Assembly: GCA_965230755.1 (NCBI GenBank)
Contig: CBDDLT010000009.1
Location: 23,301 to 87,300 of the forward strand
Direction of reading: 5' to 3'
Origin: DATFJT01 sp965230755
GTDB taxonomy: Bacteria > Bacteroidota > Bacteroidia > Chitinophagales > Saprospiraceae
DNA: 64,000 bases
The position numbers and the translations under genes are program-made. Numbering within the stretch: the first letter of the stretch is position 1; each line of letters begins with the position of its first letter. Positions 45,767 to 54,430 of the stretch are shown here, piece after piece. A model generated the notes under the pieces. The model saw only the letters and a list, made by a program, of their open reading frames with translations. It was not told the DNA's origin and searched no databases.

Positions 45767-46311
45767 TTTTAATTACTCTTTTATTAGTAGATTGTTACTC
45801 AATTTGAGCATAACATCTATCTCAATCAGAACTAATATTTGATCGTTATTGAATTCTTAACCTACTGAATGATTTTGCAAAGACCAGTATTGGTTTTTTA
45901 TTAATACCTAGGCTTATATTGAACTCATGAAAAAAATTGGGTACCGAAAAACATGTAATGTCCAATTATCATTTTCCTGAATGGACAGTATCATATTTTT
46001 CTGAGAATTGAAAAAATACAAACCTAATCCCCCAATTAGTTTTCTATCAAATAGCTTAATAATGATCTATCAATCAATTATGCACATGCCTCATAACTGT
46101 CTAAAATCGAGCCATTTAGATGAAATATTAAGGATAAAACAAACTTGTAGTGTATCTGAAGTGTGCTTTTATTTATTTGGAGTACAGCTGTAGTGTACTA
46201 CATCATATAATTCCTAAGTCACATATATGATCTAACACCTGCATTGATATATATCATGCCAAAAAATAGGTTCAATGACGGTCTTCAAGTATAAAATTGA
46301 TAAAGATGAAT
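45767..46311. other. 545-bp intergenic region upstream of the adhesin operon
   Basis: I see no credible gene. A 14-base palindrome TGTAGT-GT-ACTACA lies at 46189-46202, and its half-site TGTAGTGTA recurs at 46146-46154. The rest is AT-rich. It separates the stop of the LuxR-type regulator from the start of the operon it precedes. Confidence 0.45.
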
Positions 46312-48126
46312 TTACTCTTCTTCTTTATGATTTTCTTTAAAGTCCTCTGATCTTTGGACAAGAAATTCATAGAGACTTTGATTAGAATCTGACGGCACTA
46401 ACTTTTTCTTTGCTCTGTACCTTGCTGTCTCCACTGACTTGATAGCTACATCCAATAATTGAGATACTTCGCGAGCAGACAAATTCATCCTTACCAATGC
46501 GCAGTGTTTTAATTCTGTTGGACTCAAATCAGGGTAAGCTCTTTTTAGGTTTTCAATAAAGTAAATGTTCATCAATTCACTTTGATCATTAAAACTCTTC
46601 CAGTTTTTTTGTTCTTCCCTTATTGTTTTAATTTTCTGGTTTAAGTCTAATATCAAATCCTGTGCGTTAGGCACAACGAAAGGTTTAAGGCCACCAATTC
46701 CTGACTCTATGGTTCCAATAAATCCATCAAATTTGGATTTAAGAATAGAATAAGATATCACTTGCTGTTCTTTTTGATCTAAATGTTGAATGATCTCTTT
46801 TTGGCTTTTTTCTAATTTAATATTACTAGTTTTGATCTGTCTCCTTGATCTAAAAAGTAGAATAGATAGCCCAATCAATAGAATTAGAAAAGCCACGGAA
46901 GTATATAAATTCGTTTTGGTATTTGAATGTTGCCTCTCCTCCGAATCGAGCATCTTTTTGAGGTTTTCCGCTTTACAAGTAGCCAGCTCTGTCTCAAACT
47001 CAGCCTCTAGTCGTAAAATTTCCTTTTGCTTTTTATACGAAAGTAGAGAATCTGATAGAACCTGTCGCAACTTTAGATATTTGATTAGGCCTTCTTGATT
47101 CTTACCATTTTCTAGAATATCAACCAAATGATCGGACGCCCTTTGTCTGAGTTGCAATGGTATTTGCTCATTGGACGCCAATTCTTCCAAGACAGGCTTT
47201 GCTCGATACTCTTGCTGAAGTCCAATATAGATTCGAGACAAAATCATTTTGCACTCATTCAACATATGGCTTGCATTGAGTCTTTCAAAATACCCAATAG
47301 CTCTCTGAATTGAAAGCAAGGCCTCTTTATATTTTCCTTCCTGTATTAGCAAATTAGCATAAGCGTGATGAAGATTTCCTGGAACCATTACTCCACGTCG
47401 TTGTCCCAGTTCATGATTATCCACATAGTCCATGCCCTCTAGGATCAATTCTTCTGCTCTTCTGTAATTCTTTTTTTTGATATAGGTACTTGACAAATTA
47501 AGCACGGTTTCAGGAAAATATACAATATCGTGTTCTTTGCAAATTTCATATGCCCTCAGCATTTGATTGTGAGCATTGTCCGATTGACCTATCTTAAATA
47601 AAATGTCTGAATAGTTTATGAGTCCGGCAACTTCATATCTTCTATTACCACTTTCTGCTGCCAAAGTAATAGCCCTCACTAAATATTTGATGGCCTCTTC
47701 ATAGTTACTTTCGTAAGTATAAGAATTGGAAATCAATTGAAGAGTTTCATTCATTCTATCATCGTTTCCCATTACAGAATCAATATCAAATTCTTCCTGA
47801 AGGTACATTCTTGATGAATCGTACTTAGCCTCATTCATGTAAACCATGGCCAGGCTCCTGTATGCAAGTGACTGAGCCATATGATAACCAAGTTCTTTAC
47901 CATCCTCAATCATTAAGTAAGAGTATTTCTTAATCCCATCTATGTCACTAATTTTACTGTATTCATTCCTAATGGTATTGTAAAGTTTCAACCTGACCGT
48001 ATCCAAAGGCATTTTATCTGCTTCAGAAATCAGAGAATCAATTTTCGAATTCGCCCTCATACCCGCGGAGTCCAAAAAAATCATTATAAATAATAAGAAC
48101 CTAGAGGTGAATAGCAATGTCTTCAT
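46312..48126 (-). CDS. TPR - transmembrane - LuxR-type HTH regulator
   Basis: The 604-residue protein has a signal peptide (LLFTSRFLLFIMIFLDSAG), about 330 residues of tetratricopeptide repeats (such as EAIKYLVRAITLAAESGNRR), a membrane segment (LYTSVAFLILLIGLSILLF, near residue 405), a coiled coil (KLEKSQKEIIQHLDQKEQQV) and a C-terminal LuxR-type helix-turn-helix (LSPTELKHCALVRM, LSAREVSQLLDVAIKSVETA). This TPR-TM-HTH layout is a common Bacteroidota one-component regulator with a periplasmic sensor and a cytoplasmic DNA-binding end. Its position just upstream of the adhesin operon suggests that operon as a target, which is inference. Confidence 0.88.
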   Translation of the reverse strand: MKTLLFTSRFLLFIMIFLDSAGMRANSKIDSLISEADKMPLDTVRLKLYNTIRNEYSKISDIDGIKKYSYLMIEDGKELGYHMAQSLAYRSLAMVYMNEAKYDSSRMYLQEEFDIDSVMGNDDRMNETLQLISNSYTYESNYEEAIKYLVRAITLAAESGNRRYEVAGLINYSDILFKIGQSDNAHNQMLRAYEICKEHDIVYFPETVLNLSSTYIKKKNYRRAEELILEGMDYVDNHELGQRRGVMVPGNLHHAYANLLIQEGKYKEALLSIQRAIGYFERLNASHMLNECKMILSRIYIGLQQEYRAKPVLEELASNEQIPLQLRQRASDHLVDILENGKNQEGLIKYLKLRQVLSDSLLSYKKQKEILRLEAEFETELATCKAENLKKMLDSEERQHSNTKTNLYTSVAFLILLIGLSILLFRSRRQIKTSNIKLEKSQKEIIQHLDQKEQQVISYSILKSKFDGFIGTIESGIGGLKPFVVPNAQDLILDLNQKIKTIREEQKNWKSFNDQSELMNIYFIENLKRAYPDLSPTELKHCALVRMNLSAREVSQLLDVAIKSVETARYRAKKKLVPSDSNQSLYEFLVQRSEDFKENHKEEE

Positions 48127-48731
48127 TTTAATAATTTACGTTTAACCTTATGCTAACAATTTTCTATCTTGAGAATTCCGTTCGAATAAGTCTAGATAGA
48201 TTAATTCAGGAGTTAATAATGACGACATTTTTTTCCCTAAAATCCGGTTATTGTTCATTGTGAAGGTTATATAAAAGTTACAATTACAATACTGCTATAT
48301 TAGGTCAAAAATCTCTTCTGGAGAAATTGAAGTGCTTTTGCTTATCCCCAAAAATTTGTTTGAAGTGGATATGAAGAGGGGAGTTAATGAAAAGTGAATA
48401 ATGAAAAATTAATAATGGGGTGGAGTTTTACCCTTTTGCTCTTTTATTGGATTAAATTTTAGGGAATAACGGATTCATGCTTAAAAGAAAACTACTCTTT
48501 GTAGATCGGTCCTCGATAAGCTCAAGATAAAGGCATTCAACCATAATCCGGATAACCCAGAAAACCTCCGCTTTCATATTATTCCTTAACTCCTCTAAAT
48601 TGTGGTCAGGCTGAGCGAAACGAAACAATCTAACTCGGATTCGACCATAATTCAGATAAGCTAGGAAACTTCCATTTTCATCTTATTCCTTAATTACACT
48701 CCGTTGTGGTCAGGCTGAGCGAAGCCGAAGC
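48127..48731. other. 605-bp intergenic region with repeats
   Basis: There is no gene here. The part near 48386-48420 contains AT-rich repeat sequence (GAATAATGAAAAATTAATAA then TGGGG). The stretch CCTCGATAAGCTCAAG lies at 48511-48526, and a 104-bp-period direct repeat occupies the end. Confidence 0.55.
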
Positions 48732-48732
48732 T
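48541..48732. repeat. Direct repeat, two copies with 104-bp period
   Basis: Copy A (48541-48628) and copy B (48645-48732) share CCATAATcCgGATAA..., TATTCCTTAA and GTGGTCAGGCTGAGCGAA in register. Copy B runs up to the stop of the thioesterase gene. GTCAGGCTGAGCGAAGCCGA-type sequence is a familiar dispersed intergenic repeat in Bacteroidota. Confidence 0.8.
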
Positions 48733-49256
48733 TAATCCACAAACAAAGACCTCAACTCCGTTGCCGCATCCGGCTTTAATCTACCTGCTAAGATCAATCT
48801 TAACTGTCTTCTACGTAAAGCTGCATCATACAACTTCTTTTCTTCTGCAGAAAGAGGGTTGAGTTCGGGAACTTCAATCGGTGTTCTATTGTCATCATCC
48901 AAAGCCACAAAAGTCATGTAAGCACTATTGGTCATCTGAGCATCACCACCTTTGATATTGCTTTTATAAACCTCAACATAAATCTCCATGCTTGTTCTAA
49001 ACGCCCTTGTCACAGAGGCCTTGAGCGTAACTACATCCCCTAGGCGAATGGGTAGATTGAAAGAAACATTATCTACTGAAGCGGTGACTACATGAGCTTC
49101 CGAATGTCTTCCAGCACTGATACTGCCTGCTATATCCATCCAACGCATCAAGTTTCCTCCCATTAAATTATGCAAAGGGTTGGTGTCGTTGGGCATGACC
49201 AATTCTGACATGATTGCCCTGGATTCATCTACATTCTTTTTTCGTCTCTCACTCAT
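48732..49256 (-). CDS. Acyl-CoA thioesterase (hotdog fold)
   Basis: The 174-residue protein has the acyl-CoA thioesterase pattern VMPNDTNPLHNLMGGNLMRWMDIAGSISAGRHS, with the catalytic Asp in MDIAG, and then VTASVDNVSFNLPIRLGDVV. It would hydrolyse acyl-CoA to free acid and CoA (YciA/BACH type). The frame extends to a TTG at 49268, but the ATG at 49256 gives MSERRKKNVDES and an 8-bp overlap with lipB, so translation is probably coupled. It is the last gene of a three-gene minus-strand run. Confidence 0.9.
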   Translation of the reverse strand: MSERRKKNVDESRAIMSELVMPNDTNPLHNLMGGNLMRWMDIAGSISAGRHSEAHVVTASVDNVSFNLPIRLGDVVTLKASVTRAFRTSMEIYVEVYKSNIKGGDAQMTNSAYMTFVALDDDNRTPIEVPELNPLSAEEKKLYDAALRRRQLRLILAGRLKPDAATELRSLFVD

Positions 49257-49965
49257 ATTTCTTCCCAATTAATTCTATGGTTTTTAAGTTAAATCTGGTT
49301 TCAAAATGATCAATAAACTCATTAATGACCTCGGTTATTGTTATTTCTCTTTCTAGTAAAGATGACATGGAACAAATATCCTTATCCGCTTCATTGATAC
49401 CACAAGGTATAATATGATTAAACTTACTTAGATCAGTGTTAACGTTTAGTGCTATCCCGTGCATCGACACCCATCGGCTCAAATGAACCCCTAGTGCACA
49501 TATTTTCTTCCACCCGTCTTGTTCGACCCATACTCCCGTGTACGACTCATAGGGCTGTCCTTTAATCCCCCATTTAGCCAGAGTATCTATGACAATTTGC
49601 TCCAGGGTACGAATGTAACGATGAACATCCCGGCCTATCAACTCCAGATCTATGATGGGATAAACTACCAACTGCCCTGGTCCGTGATAGGTTATATCCC
49701 CTCCTCTATTAATTTTATAGAATTCTATGCCCTTATCGACCAGTTCCTCTTGTCCCAACTTCAGATTGTGTTCCTTTCCACTTTTCCCCAGCGTGTAAAC
49801 ATGAGGATGGGAGCAAAAAATCAATCTATTCTCAGAAAAACTGTCCTTATTTGCTCTTTTTAATTCGACAAGTTGCTGATGGATTCCAGTTTGATAATCC
49901 CACATTTTTTTGAATGGGACCAATCCATGTCTTTCGACAATAATTTCCCCTACATTATTTGACAT
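49249..49965 (-). CDS. lipB: Lipoyl(octanoyl) transferase
   Basis: The 238-residue enzyme transfers octanoyl groups from acyl carrier protein to lipoyl domains. The signature GGDITYHGPGQLVVYPIIDL is present, as are the catalytic Lys in KKICALGVHLSRWVSMHG and the catalytic Cys in HIIPCGI. A TTG two codons upstream is possible, but the ATG at 49965 is preferred. It lies between an FMN reductase gene (2 bp gap) and a thioesterase gene (8 bp overlap). LipA is not in the window. Confidence 0.95.
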   Translation of the reverse strand: MSNNVGEIIVERHGLVPFKKMWDYQTGIHQQLVELKRANKDSFSENRLIFCSHPHVYTLGKSGKEHNLKLGQEELVDKGIEFYKINRGGDITYHGPGQLVVYPIIDLELIGRDVHRYIRTLEQIVIDTLAKWGIKGQPYESYTGVWVEQDGWKKICALGVHLSRWVSMHGIALNVNTDLSKFNHIIPCGINEADKDICSMSSLLEREITITEVINEFIDHFETRFNLKTIELIGKKYE

Positions 49966-49967
49966 GA

Positions 49968-50486
49968 TCAAAAAGCACTAAATTCAGTGATCAATTGCCT
50001 CAAGCTTTCCTTTATTTCATCTGACGTAATTATCTGATCCACAATTACTGAATCGATTTTACTTATGGCCATTCTATTGGGATAAATGATGCAGCCCATA
50101 TAATTCATCGCGGTTGTAAAATGGTCTAATCCTCTTAAATTTCCGCCTCTCCCACTGCCTACTCCAATGAGGCATAATTTCTTGCCCTTAAAAGTTTGCT
50201 GATAATTTCTTACTGAACAGGCATCGATGAAAAGTTTGAGAAATCCTGGAAATGTTCCATTGTATTCCGGCATAATGAATATGACCTTGTCCACTCCTAT
50301 CAAGTATCTGTCCTGAAGTTCAGAGATTGTAGCATGCTGTTCTCGATACATGCTCGCATAAATAAACTCAGAAGAAATCTCACTTAAATCTAATATTTGA
50401 GCGTCCTCCATCTCCTCAGAGATAAATTGGGCAATTATCGCAGACTTACTGTTCTCTTTATTCGTACCGATTATAATGCTTGTCAC
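49968..50486 (-). CDS. NADPH-dependent FMN reductase family protein
   Basis: The 172-residue flavodoxin-fold protein has the phosphate-binding start TSIIIGTNKENSKSAIIAQF, the motif IFIMPEYNGTFPGFLKLFID and GVGSGRGGNLRGLDHF. These are typical of NAD(P)H:FMN/quinone oxidoreductases of the azoreductase/ChrR type. The frame runs to a TTG at 50513. A GTG at 50486 places the conserved core at the usual distance from the N-terminus, and there is no ATG, so the start is uncertain. It heads the lipB-thioesterase run. Confidence 0.87.
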   Translation of the reverse strand: MTSIIIGTNKENSKSAIIAQFISEEMEDAQILDLSEISSEFIYASMYREQHATISELQDRYLIGVDKVIFIMPEYNGTFPGFLKLFIDACSVRNYQQTFKGKKLCLIGVGSGRGGNLRGLDHFTTAMNYMGCIIYPNRMAISKIDSVIVDQIITSDEIKESLRQLITEFSAF

Positions 50487-50542
50487 AAAACGAGATTTAG
50501 AAATTAGAAACAATTAATGCTAAGAATAGTTAAAATAAAGCA

Positions 50543-50550
50543 TAAATTTG
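50543..50550 (+). promoter_or_regulatory. -7 box candidate for the UPF0173-parAB operon
   Basis: TAAATTTG followed by C matches the extended -7 consensus TAnnTTTGC, 39 bases before the ATG at 50589. No clear -33 was found. Confidence 0.45.
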
Positions 50551-50588
50551 CGCAATATGACTTATTATTTTGAGCTTACGTATATAAG

Positions 50589-51272
50589 ATGTTAGTAAAA
50601 TATTTAGGGCATTCCTGTTTTTACTTCGAATGGAAGAATATTAGATTTATTGTTGATCCTTTCATTTCGGGAAATTCATTGGCTTCAGCGGTAAATATCG
50701 ACGAAATTCGAGTTGATTATATCCTTCTTACACATGGCCACGCGGATCATGTTTTAGATGTTGAAAGAATTGCGGCCAACAATCCGGACGTTAAACTCGT
50801 CTCCAATTATGAGATCATCAATTGGTTCGGTCAAAAGGGACTTACCGGAATCGGGATGAACACAGGAGGCAAGGTGAATTTGGATGCTTTGCAATTAAAA
50901 TCCGTAGCCGCACTGCATTCCAGTAGTATGCCAGATGGAACGTATGGAGGATTGGCTGGAGGATTTGTCATATGGGATGAAGAAAAATCGATTTATATCG
51001 CAGGGGATACCGCATTGAGCATCGAGATGAAATTGATTCCTCAAATATGTCCTGCTTTGAGTGCAGCCATACTCCCCGTAGGAGATCATTTTACCATGGG
51101 ATATCAAGATGCCATTCTAGCCAGTCAATTGATCCAATGTGATCAGATTATAGGATGTCATTTCGATACATTCGACCCGATTAAGATCAATCACGAGGAA
51201 GTACGCAATGCTTTTGAAGCCTGCGGAAAAAATATCACATTAGCTAATATTGGAGAAGTCCTGGAACTATAA
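50589..51272 (+). CDS. UPF0173 metallo-beta-lactamase-fold hydrolase
   Basis: The 227-residue protein has the MBL metal-binding motif LLTHGHADHVLDVERI (HxHxDH), the downstream His in AALHSSSMPDG, the Asp in YIAGDTALSIEM and a final His in IIGCHFDTFDP. Length and the H-G-H-A-D-H form match UPF0173 metal-dependent hydrolases, whose substrate is not established. It ends 9 bp before the parA ATG and likely shares its transcript, with no known functional link to chromosome partitioning. Confidence 0.9.
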   Translation: MLVKYLGHSCFYFEWKNIRFIVDPFISGNSLASAVNIDEIRVDYILLTHGHADHVLDVERIAANNPDVKLVSNYEIINWFGQKGLTGIGMNTGGKVNLDALQLKSVAALHSSSMPDGTYGGLAGGFVIWDEEKSIYIAGDTALSIEMKLIPQICPALSAAILPVGDHFTMGYQDAILASQLIQCDQIIGCHFDTFDPIKINHEEVRNAFEACGKNITLANIGEVLEL

Positions 51273-51281
51273 GAATTGCGC

Positions 51282-52076
51282 ATGGCGAAAATAATTTCGA
51301 TAACGAATCAGAAGGGAGGAGTAGGAAAAACTACAACAGCGATCAATCTTGCCGCAAGCCTAGGCATTCTGGAAAAGAAGGTCCTTCTCGTTGACTTTGA
51401 CCCACAAGCCAATGCCAGTTCAGGTATCGGTGTTTTCGAAGATGATATAGAATATAGCATTTACGACTGTATGATGAATGAGGTGGAACCAAAAAATGCG
51501 ATCCTGAAAACGGAGACGCCAAATTTATATCTAATTCCCAGCCATATTGACCTGGTCGGAGCAGAATTAGAAATGGTGAATCGTTTCAAAAGAGAATACG
51601 TACTTCAAGAGATTTTGGAAAAGGTGAGGGATGATTTTGATTTTATCATTCTTGATTCTTCTCCTTCCCTTGGCTTGTTAACGGTTAATGCACTGACTGC
51701 TGCTGATTCTGTGATTATTCCGGTACAATGCGAGTATTTTGCATTAGAGGGACTCGGCAAACTAAATAATACGATTGCTTTGGTTAAGAAGCAGTTGAAT
51801 CCCAAATTATCGATAGAGGGAATCCTTTTGACGATGTACGACAAGCGATTACGTCTAGCGAATGAGGTGGTCATAGAAATAAGGAAATATTTCAAGAGTA
51901 AGGTTTTCCAGACTATCATTCATAGAAATTCGAAAATTGGTGAAGCACCTAACCTACATATGCCGGTTGTCCTTTATGACGCAACCTGTAAAGGCACACT
52001 GAACTATTTTAATCTTGCGCTGGAATTGTTGAAACAAAACGGAATCACCAGCAAGAGCAAGGAAATGCAAAATTAA
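51282..52076 (+). CDS. parA: Chromosome-partitioning ATPase ParA (Soj)
   Basis: The 264-residue protein carries the deviant Walker A KGGVGKTTTAINLAASLG, LLVDFDPQANASSGIG (Walker A') and FIILDSSPSLGLLTVNAL (Walker B region). It lacks an N-terminal HTH, as in chromosomal Soj-type ParA. It moves ParB-parS complexes by ATP-dependent, DNA-bound gradients. The ATG at 51282 (MAKIISITNQKGG) is preferred to an upstream TTG at 51276. parB starts 8 bp downstream. The chromosomal context is supported by the neighbouring DUF5683 gene. Confidence 0.96.
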   Translation: MAKIISITNQKGGVGKTTTAINLAASLGILEKKVLLVDFDPQANASSGIGVFEDDIEYSIYDCMMNEVEPKNAILKTETPNLYLIPSHIDLVGAELEMVNRFKREYVLQEILEKVRDDFDFIILDSSPSLGLLTVNALTAADSVIIPVQCEYFALEGLGKLNNTIALVKKQLNPKLSIEGILLTMYDKRLRLANEVVIEIRKYFKSKVFQTIIHRNSKIGEAPNLHMPVVLYDATCKGTLNYFNLALELLKQNGITSKSKEMQN

Positions 52077-52084
52077 ATTGAATT

Positions 52085-52981
52085 ATGGCCAAAAAGCGAG
52101 AAAGAAAGGAATTGGGAAAAGGGCTGCGGGCTTTATTGTCCACCATTGATGAGCAGACGGAATTCAATGATCAGGAGGAGGTTGTTAGATCTTTGGCCAG
52201 TAATTTCATTGATATACCTGTTGATCAAATTGAAGAAAACCCATTTCAGCCTAGAATAGAATTCGAAAAAGAGGCTTTGGAAGAGTTGTCTCAATCGATC
52301 AAGACCCACGGACTTATCCAGCCTATTACAGTGAGAAGACTCTCCGACTCTAAGTTTCAAATTATATCAGGAGAAAGGAGATGGAGGGCTACCAAAAAAG
52401 CGGGAATAGCACAAATCCCAGCTTATATTCGACTTGCTGACGATCAAGAGATGTTGGAAATGGCTTTGGTCGAGAACATCCAGCGTGAAGAATTGAATCC
52501 CATCGAGATTGCGATATCGTACCAGCGCTTGCTGGATGAATGTAATCTCTCTCATGATCAACTTTCGGACCGGGTTGGGAAGAAGCGATCTACCATTACG
52601 AATTACGTTAGATTATTAAAACTTCCTCCTCAGGTACAGACTCAGTTGGGTCAAGGTTCTTTGAGTATGGGACATGCCAGAGCTTTGGCAGGTCTGAGTG
52701 ATATCGACATGCAATTGGACATCCTTCATGAAATCATGGGACGTCAACTCAGTGTGCGACAGACGGAACAGCTTGTTAAACGTTACCAGACACCTCCTTC
52801 TAAGGAAAAAAAGGAATCGAATGCTTTGAAGCCGGAATACCAATCCATTGAGGATAGTTTCTGCGAACTCCTCGGTACTAAAGTGGCTTTATCGGTTGGG
52901 AAAAATGGTAAGGGTTCGATTAAAATTCCTTTTTCCAGTACAGGAGAACTGAATCGTATCATAGAAATAATTGAGCGGTAG
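52085..52981 (+). CDS. parB: Chromosome-partitioning protein ParB
   Basis: The 298-residue protein has the ParA-interacting N-terminus (KKRERKELGKGLRALLSTID), the ParB/Srx CTPase fold with IPVDQIEENPFQPRIEF, HGLIQPITVRRL and GERRWRATKKAG, then ENIQREELNPIEIA and the helix-turn-helix LSDRVGKKRSTITNYVRLLKLPP. It binds parS and slides as a CTP-gated clamp. I did not find a parS site in this window by eye. parA is directly upstream and a DUF5683 gene directly downstream. Confidence 0.96.
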   Translation: MAKKRERKELGKGLRALLSTIDEQTEFNDQEEVVRSLASNFIDIPVDQIEENPFQPRIEFEKEALEELSQSIKTHGLIQPITVRRLSDSKFQIISGERRWRATKKAGIAQIPAYIRLADDQEMLEMALVENIQREELNPIEIAISYQRLLDECNLSHDQLSDRVGKKRSTITNYVRLLKLPPQVQTQLGQGSLSMGHARALAGLSDIDMQLDILHEIMGRQLSVRQTEQLVKRYQTPPSKEKKESNALKPEYQSIEDSFCELLGTKVALSVGKNGKGSIKIPFSSTGELNRIIEIIER

Positions 52982-53000
52982 TTTCCGTTTACTCTTTAAT

Positions 53001-53633
53001 ATGAGAAATCTCCAGTTCATTATCGCCTTAATTTTCTCAACTTTCTTGTTTTTTAACTCGAATGCGCAGGAAGAAGAACTTATTACTAGTGAAGAAATAG
53101 TTAGTGATTCTACCGCCCTGGAGGCGCCAGAGAAAAAAAGAAAGTTAAGAATCCTAGGAGATTACCCCAATCCCAAAGCGGCACTGGGCTTGTCTTTGGT
53201 ATTACCCGGAGCTGGTCAGGCCTACAATAAAAAGTATTGGAAAATTCCTATCATTTACGGAGTCTTTGGATATCTGGCATACAAGATTGATGATAATAAA
53301 AAGAACTACGAAGATTTTCGAGATGCATACGAAATTCGAGTGGATGGTGACGATATGACCATCGATCAATATGAAGGCATCTATAGTGACGCCAGTCTGA
53401 AAAGATTGAGAGATCTCCGAAAGAAAGGCCTAGAGTCAAACTGGATTTTTGTAGTGGTTACTTATCTTTTAAATGGAGTCGATGCTTATGTCGATGCACA
53501 TTTATTGGAATTTGACATTGATGAAGATCTCAGTATGAATATTGATCCTACCGTCATGCCAGCTACTAATGGTTTTAATTCAGCTGCCGGTGCCACCCCA
53601 CAATTGGGCTTAAGGCTGGCTTTTTCCTTTTGA
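53001..53633 (+). CDS. DUF5683 family membrane/exported protein
   Basis: The 210-residue protein has a signal peptide (LQFIIALIFSTFLFFNSNA), an acidic stretch, and then the DUF5683 core PNPKAALGLSLVLPGAGQAYN followed by KYWKIPIIYGVFGYLAYKID. Genes of this family regularly follow parAB in Bacteroidota, but their function is not known. The frame extends back into parB to a TTG at 52971; the ATG at 53001 is preferred because it begins the signal peptide. It converges with the AlkD-like gene, 1 bp between the stops. Confidence 0.85.
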   Translation: MRNLQFIIALIFSTFLFFNSNAQEEELITSEEIVSDSTALEAPEKKRKLRILGDYPNPKAALGLSLVLPGAGQAYNKKYWKIPIIYGVFGYLAYKIDDNKKNYEDFRDAYEIRVDGDDMTIDQYEGIYSDASLKRLRDLRKKGLESNWIFVVVTYLLNGVDAYVDAHLLEFDIDEDLSMNIDPTVMPATNGFNSAAGATPQLGLRLAFSF

Positions 53634-53634
53634 C

Positions 53635-54411
53635 CTACGAAGCTACTATCTTTTCAGCCCAAGGATCTTTTTTCTTCAATAGGTTTCTTAGTGCATGTTT
53701 GATAATCCATTTGCGTTCTTTTCCAATGCCATCCACATTCCAATCCTCTATTAGTTTTTGTCCATAGTCGGGATTGTCCTTTAGAATATCATTGATACAA
53801 TTGGCCACAGACTTTTGAACATACTTTGATGGATCATCTTTCAAATTTTCCAGAACATCCCTCAGAGGAGATGGATCTTCAATATATGCCTCTAATTTCT
53901 TCGCCCAAGGCAATCTAGGCCTCAGCCCCTCGCAGGCTAGTCTTCGAACATGCCGATTGCTATCCTTGGACCACATTCGCATTTTATCCAATGTCCTTTC
54001 CGGATATTGCTCGATAAACGGTCGGATCGTATATTCTCCTGTATTTCTCTTCGTCACTTCCTCAATCATGTCCATCGAGACCTCCCATTCTTCCAATCCA
54101 TATTTCTCCACATACTTCGCTACAGGCATGATCCAGTAGAAATTGGTGAACATAGCCGTCTCTTCTTCGTTTTCTGGTCCTAGTATGCTTTTCATTAGAT
54201 CCAGGCTATCCCCGTAAGCTAAATTGAGATGATTTTTAAGTTCGTCGGCAATAAGCTCTACCCTATCCTTCAGTTCGAGCTCAGCAACCCCTTCATCAAC
54301 GGACCGAACAAAGCTTGCTCGATCAAAGCCCGGTTTGATTTGTAAAATCTTATCCGATAGCATTTCAGCCAAATCCTTATCGAACCAATACTTTAATTTT
54401 TTGAAAGCCAT
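53635..54411 (-). CDS. DNA alkylation repair protein, HEAT-repeat (AlkD/AlkC) family
   Basis: The 258-residue, all-helical protein is built of HEAT-like repeats. Characteristic stretches are DSNRHVRRLACEGLRPRLPWA and DDPSKYVQKSVANCINDILKDNP near the C-terminus, as in AlkC/AlkD-type 3-methyladenine glycosylases, which excise alkylated bases without base flipping. The Arg-Arg and Trp residues of the C-terminal repeats are kept. Whether this member is catalytic cannot be judged from sequence alone. The next minus-strand gene upstream ends 20 bp away. Confidence 0.87.
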   Translation of the reverse strand: MAFKKLKYWFDKDLAEMLSDKILQIKPGFDRASFVRSVDEGVAELELKDRVELIADELKNHLNLAYGDSLDLMKSILGPENEEETAMFTNFYWIMPVAKYVEKYGLEEWEVSMDMIEEVTKRNTGEYTIRPFIEQYPERTLDKMRMWSKDSNRHVRRLACEGLRPRLPWAKKLEAYIEDPSPLRDVLENLKDDPSKYVQKSVANCINDILKDNPDYGQKLIEDWNVDGIGKERKWIIKHALRNLLKKKDPWAEKIVAS

Positions 54412-54430
54412 TTCTTACAAACTGTTGGGT

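Noticed and set aside
46008..46193. 61-codon open frame on the plus strand in the adhesin-operon upstream region
   Set aside because: Composition is unlike a protein of this genome, it has no recognisable domain, and it lies in AT-rich regulatory-looking DNA.
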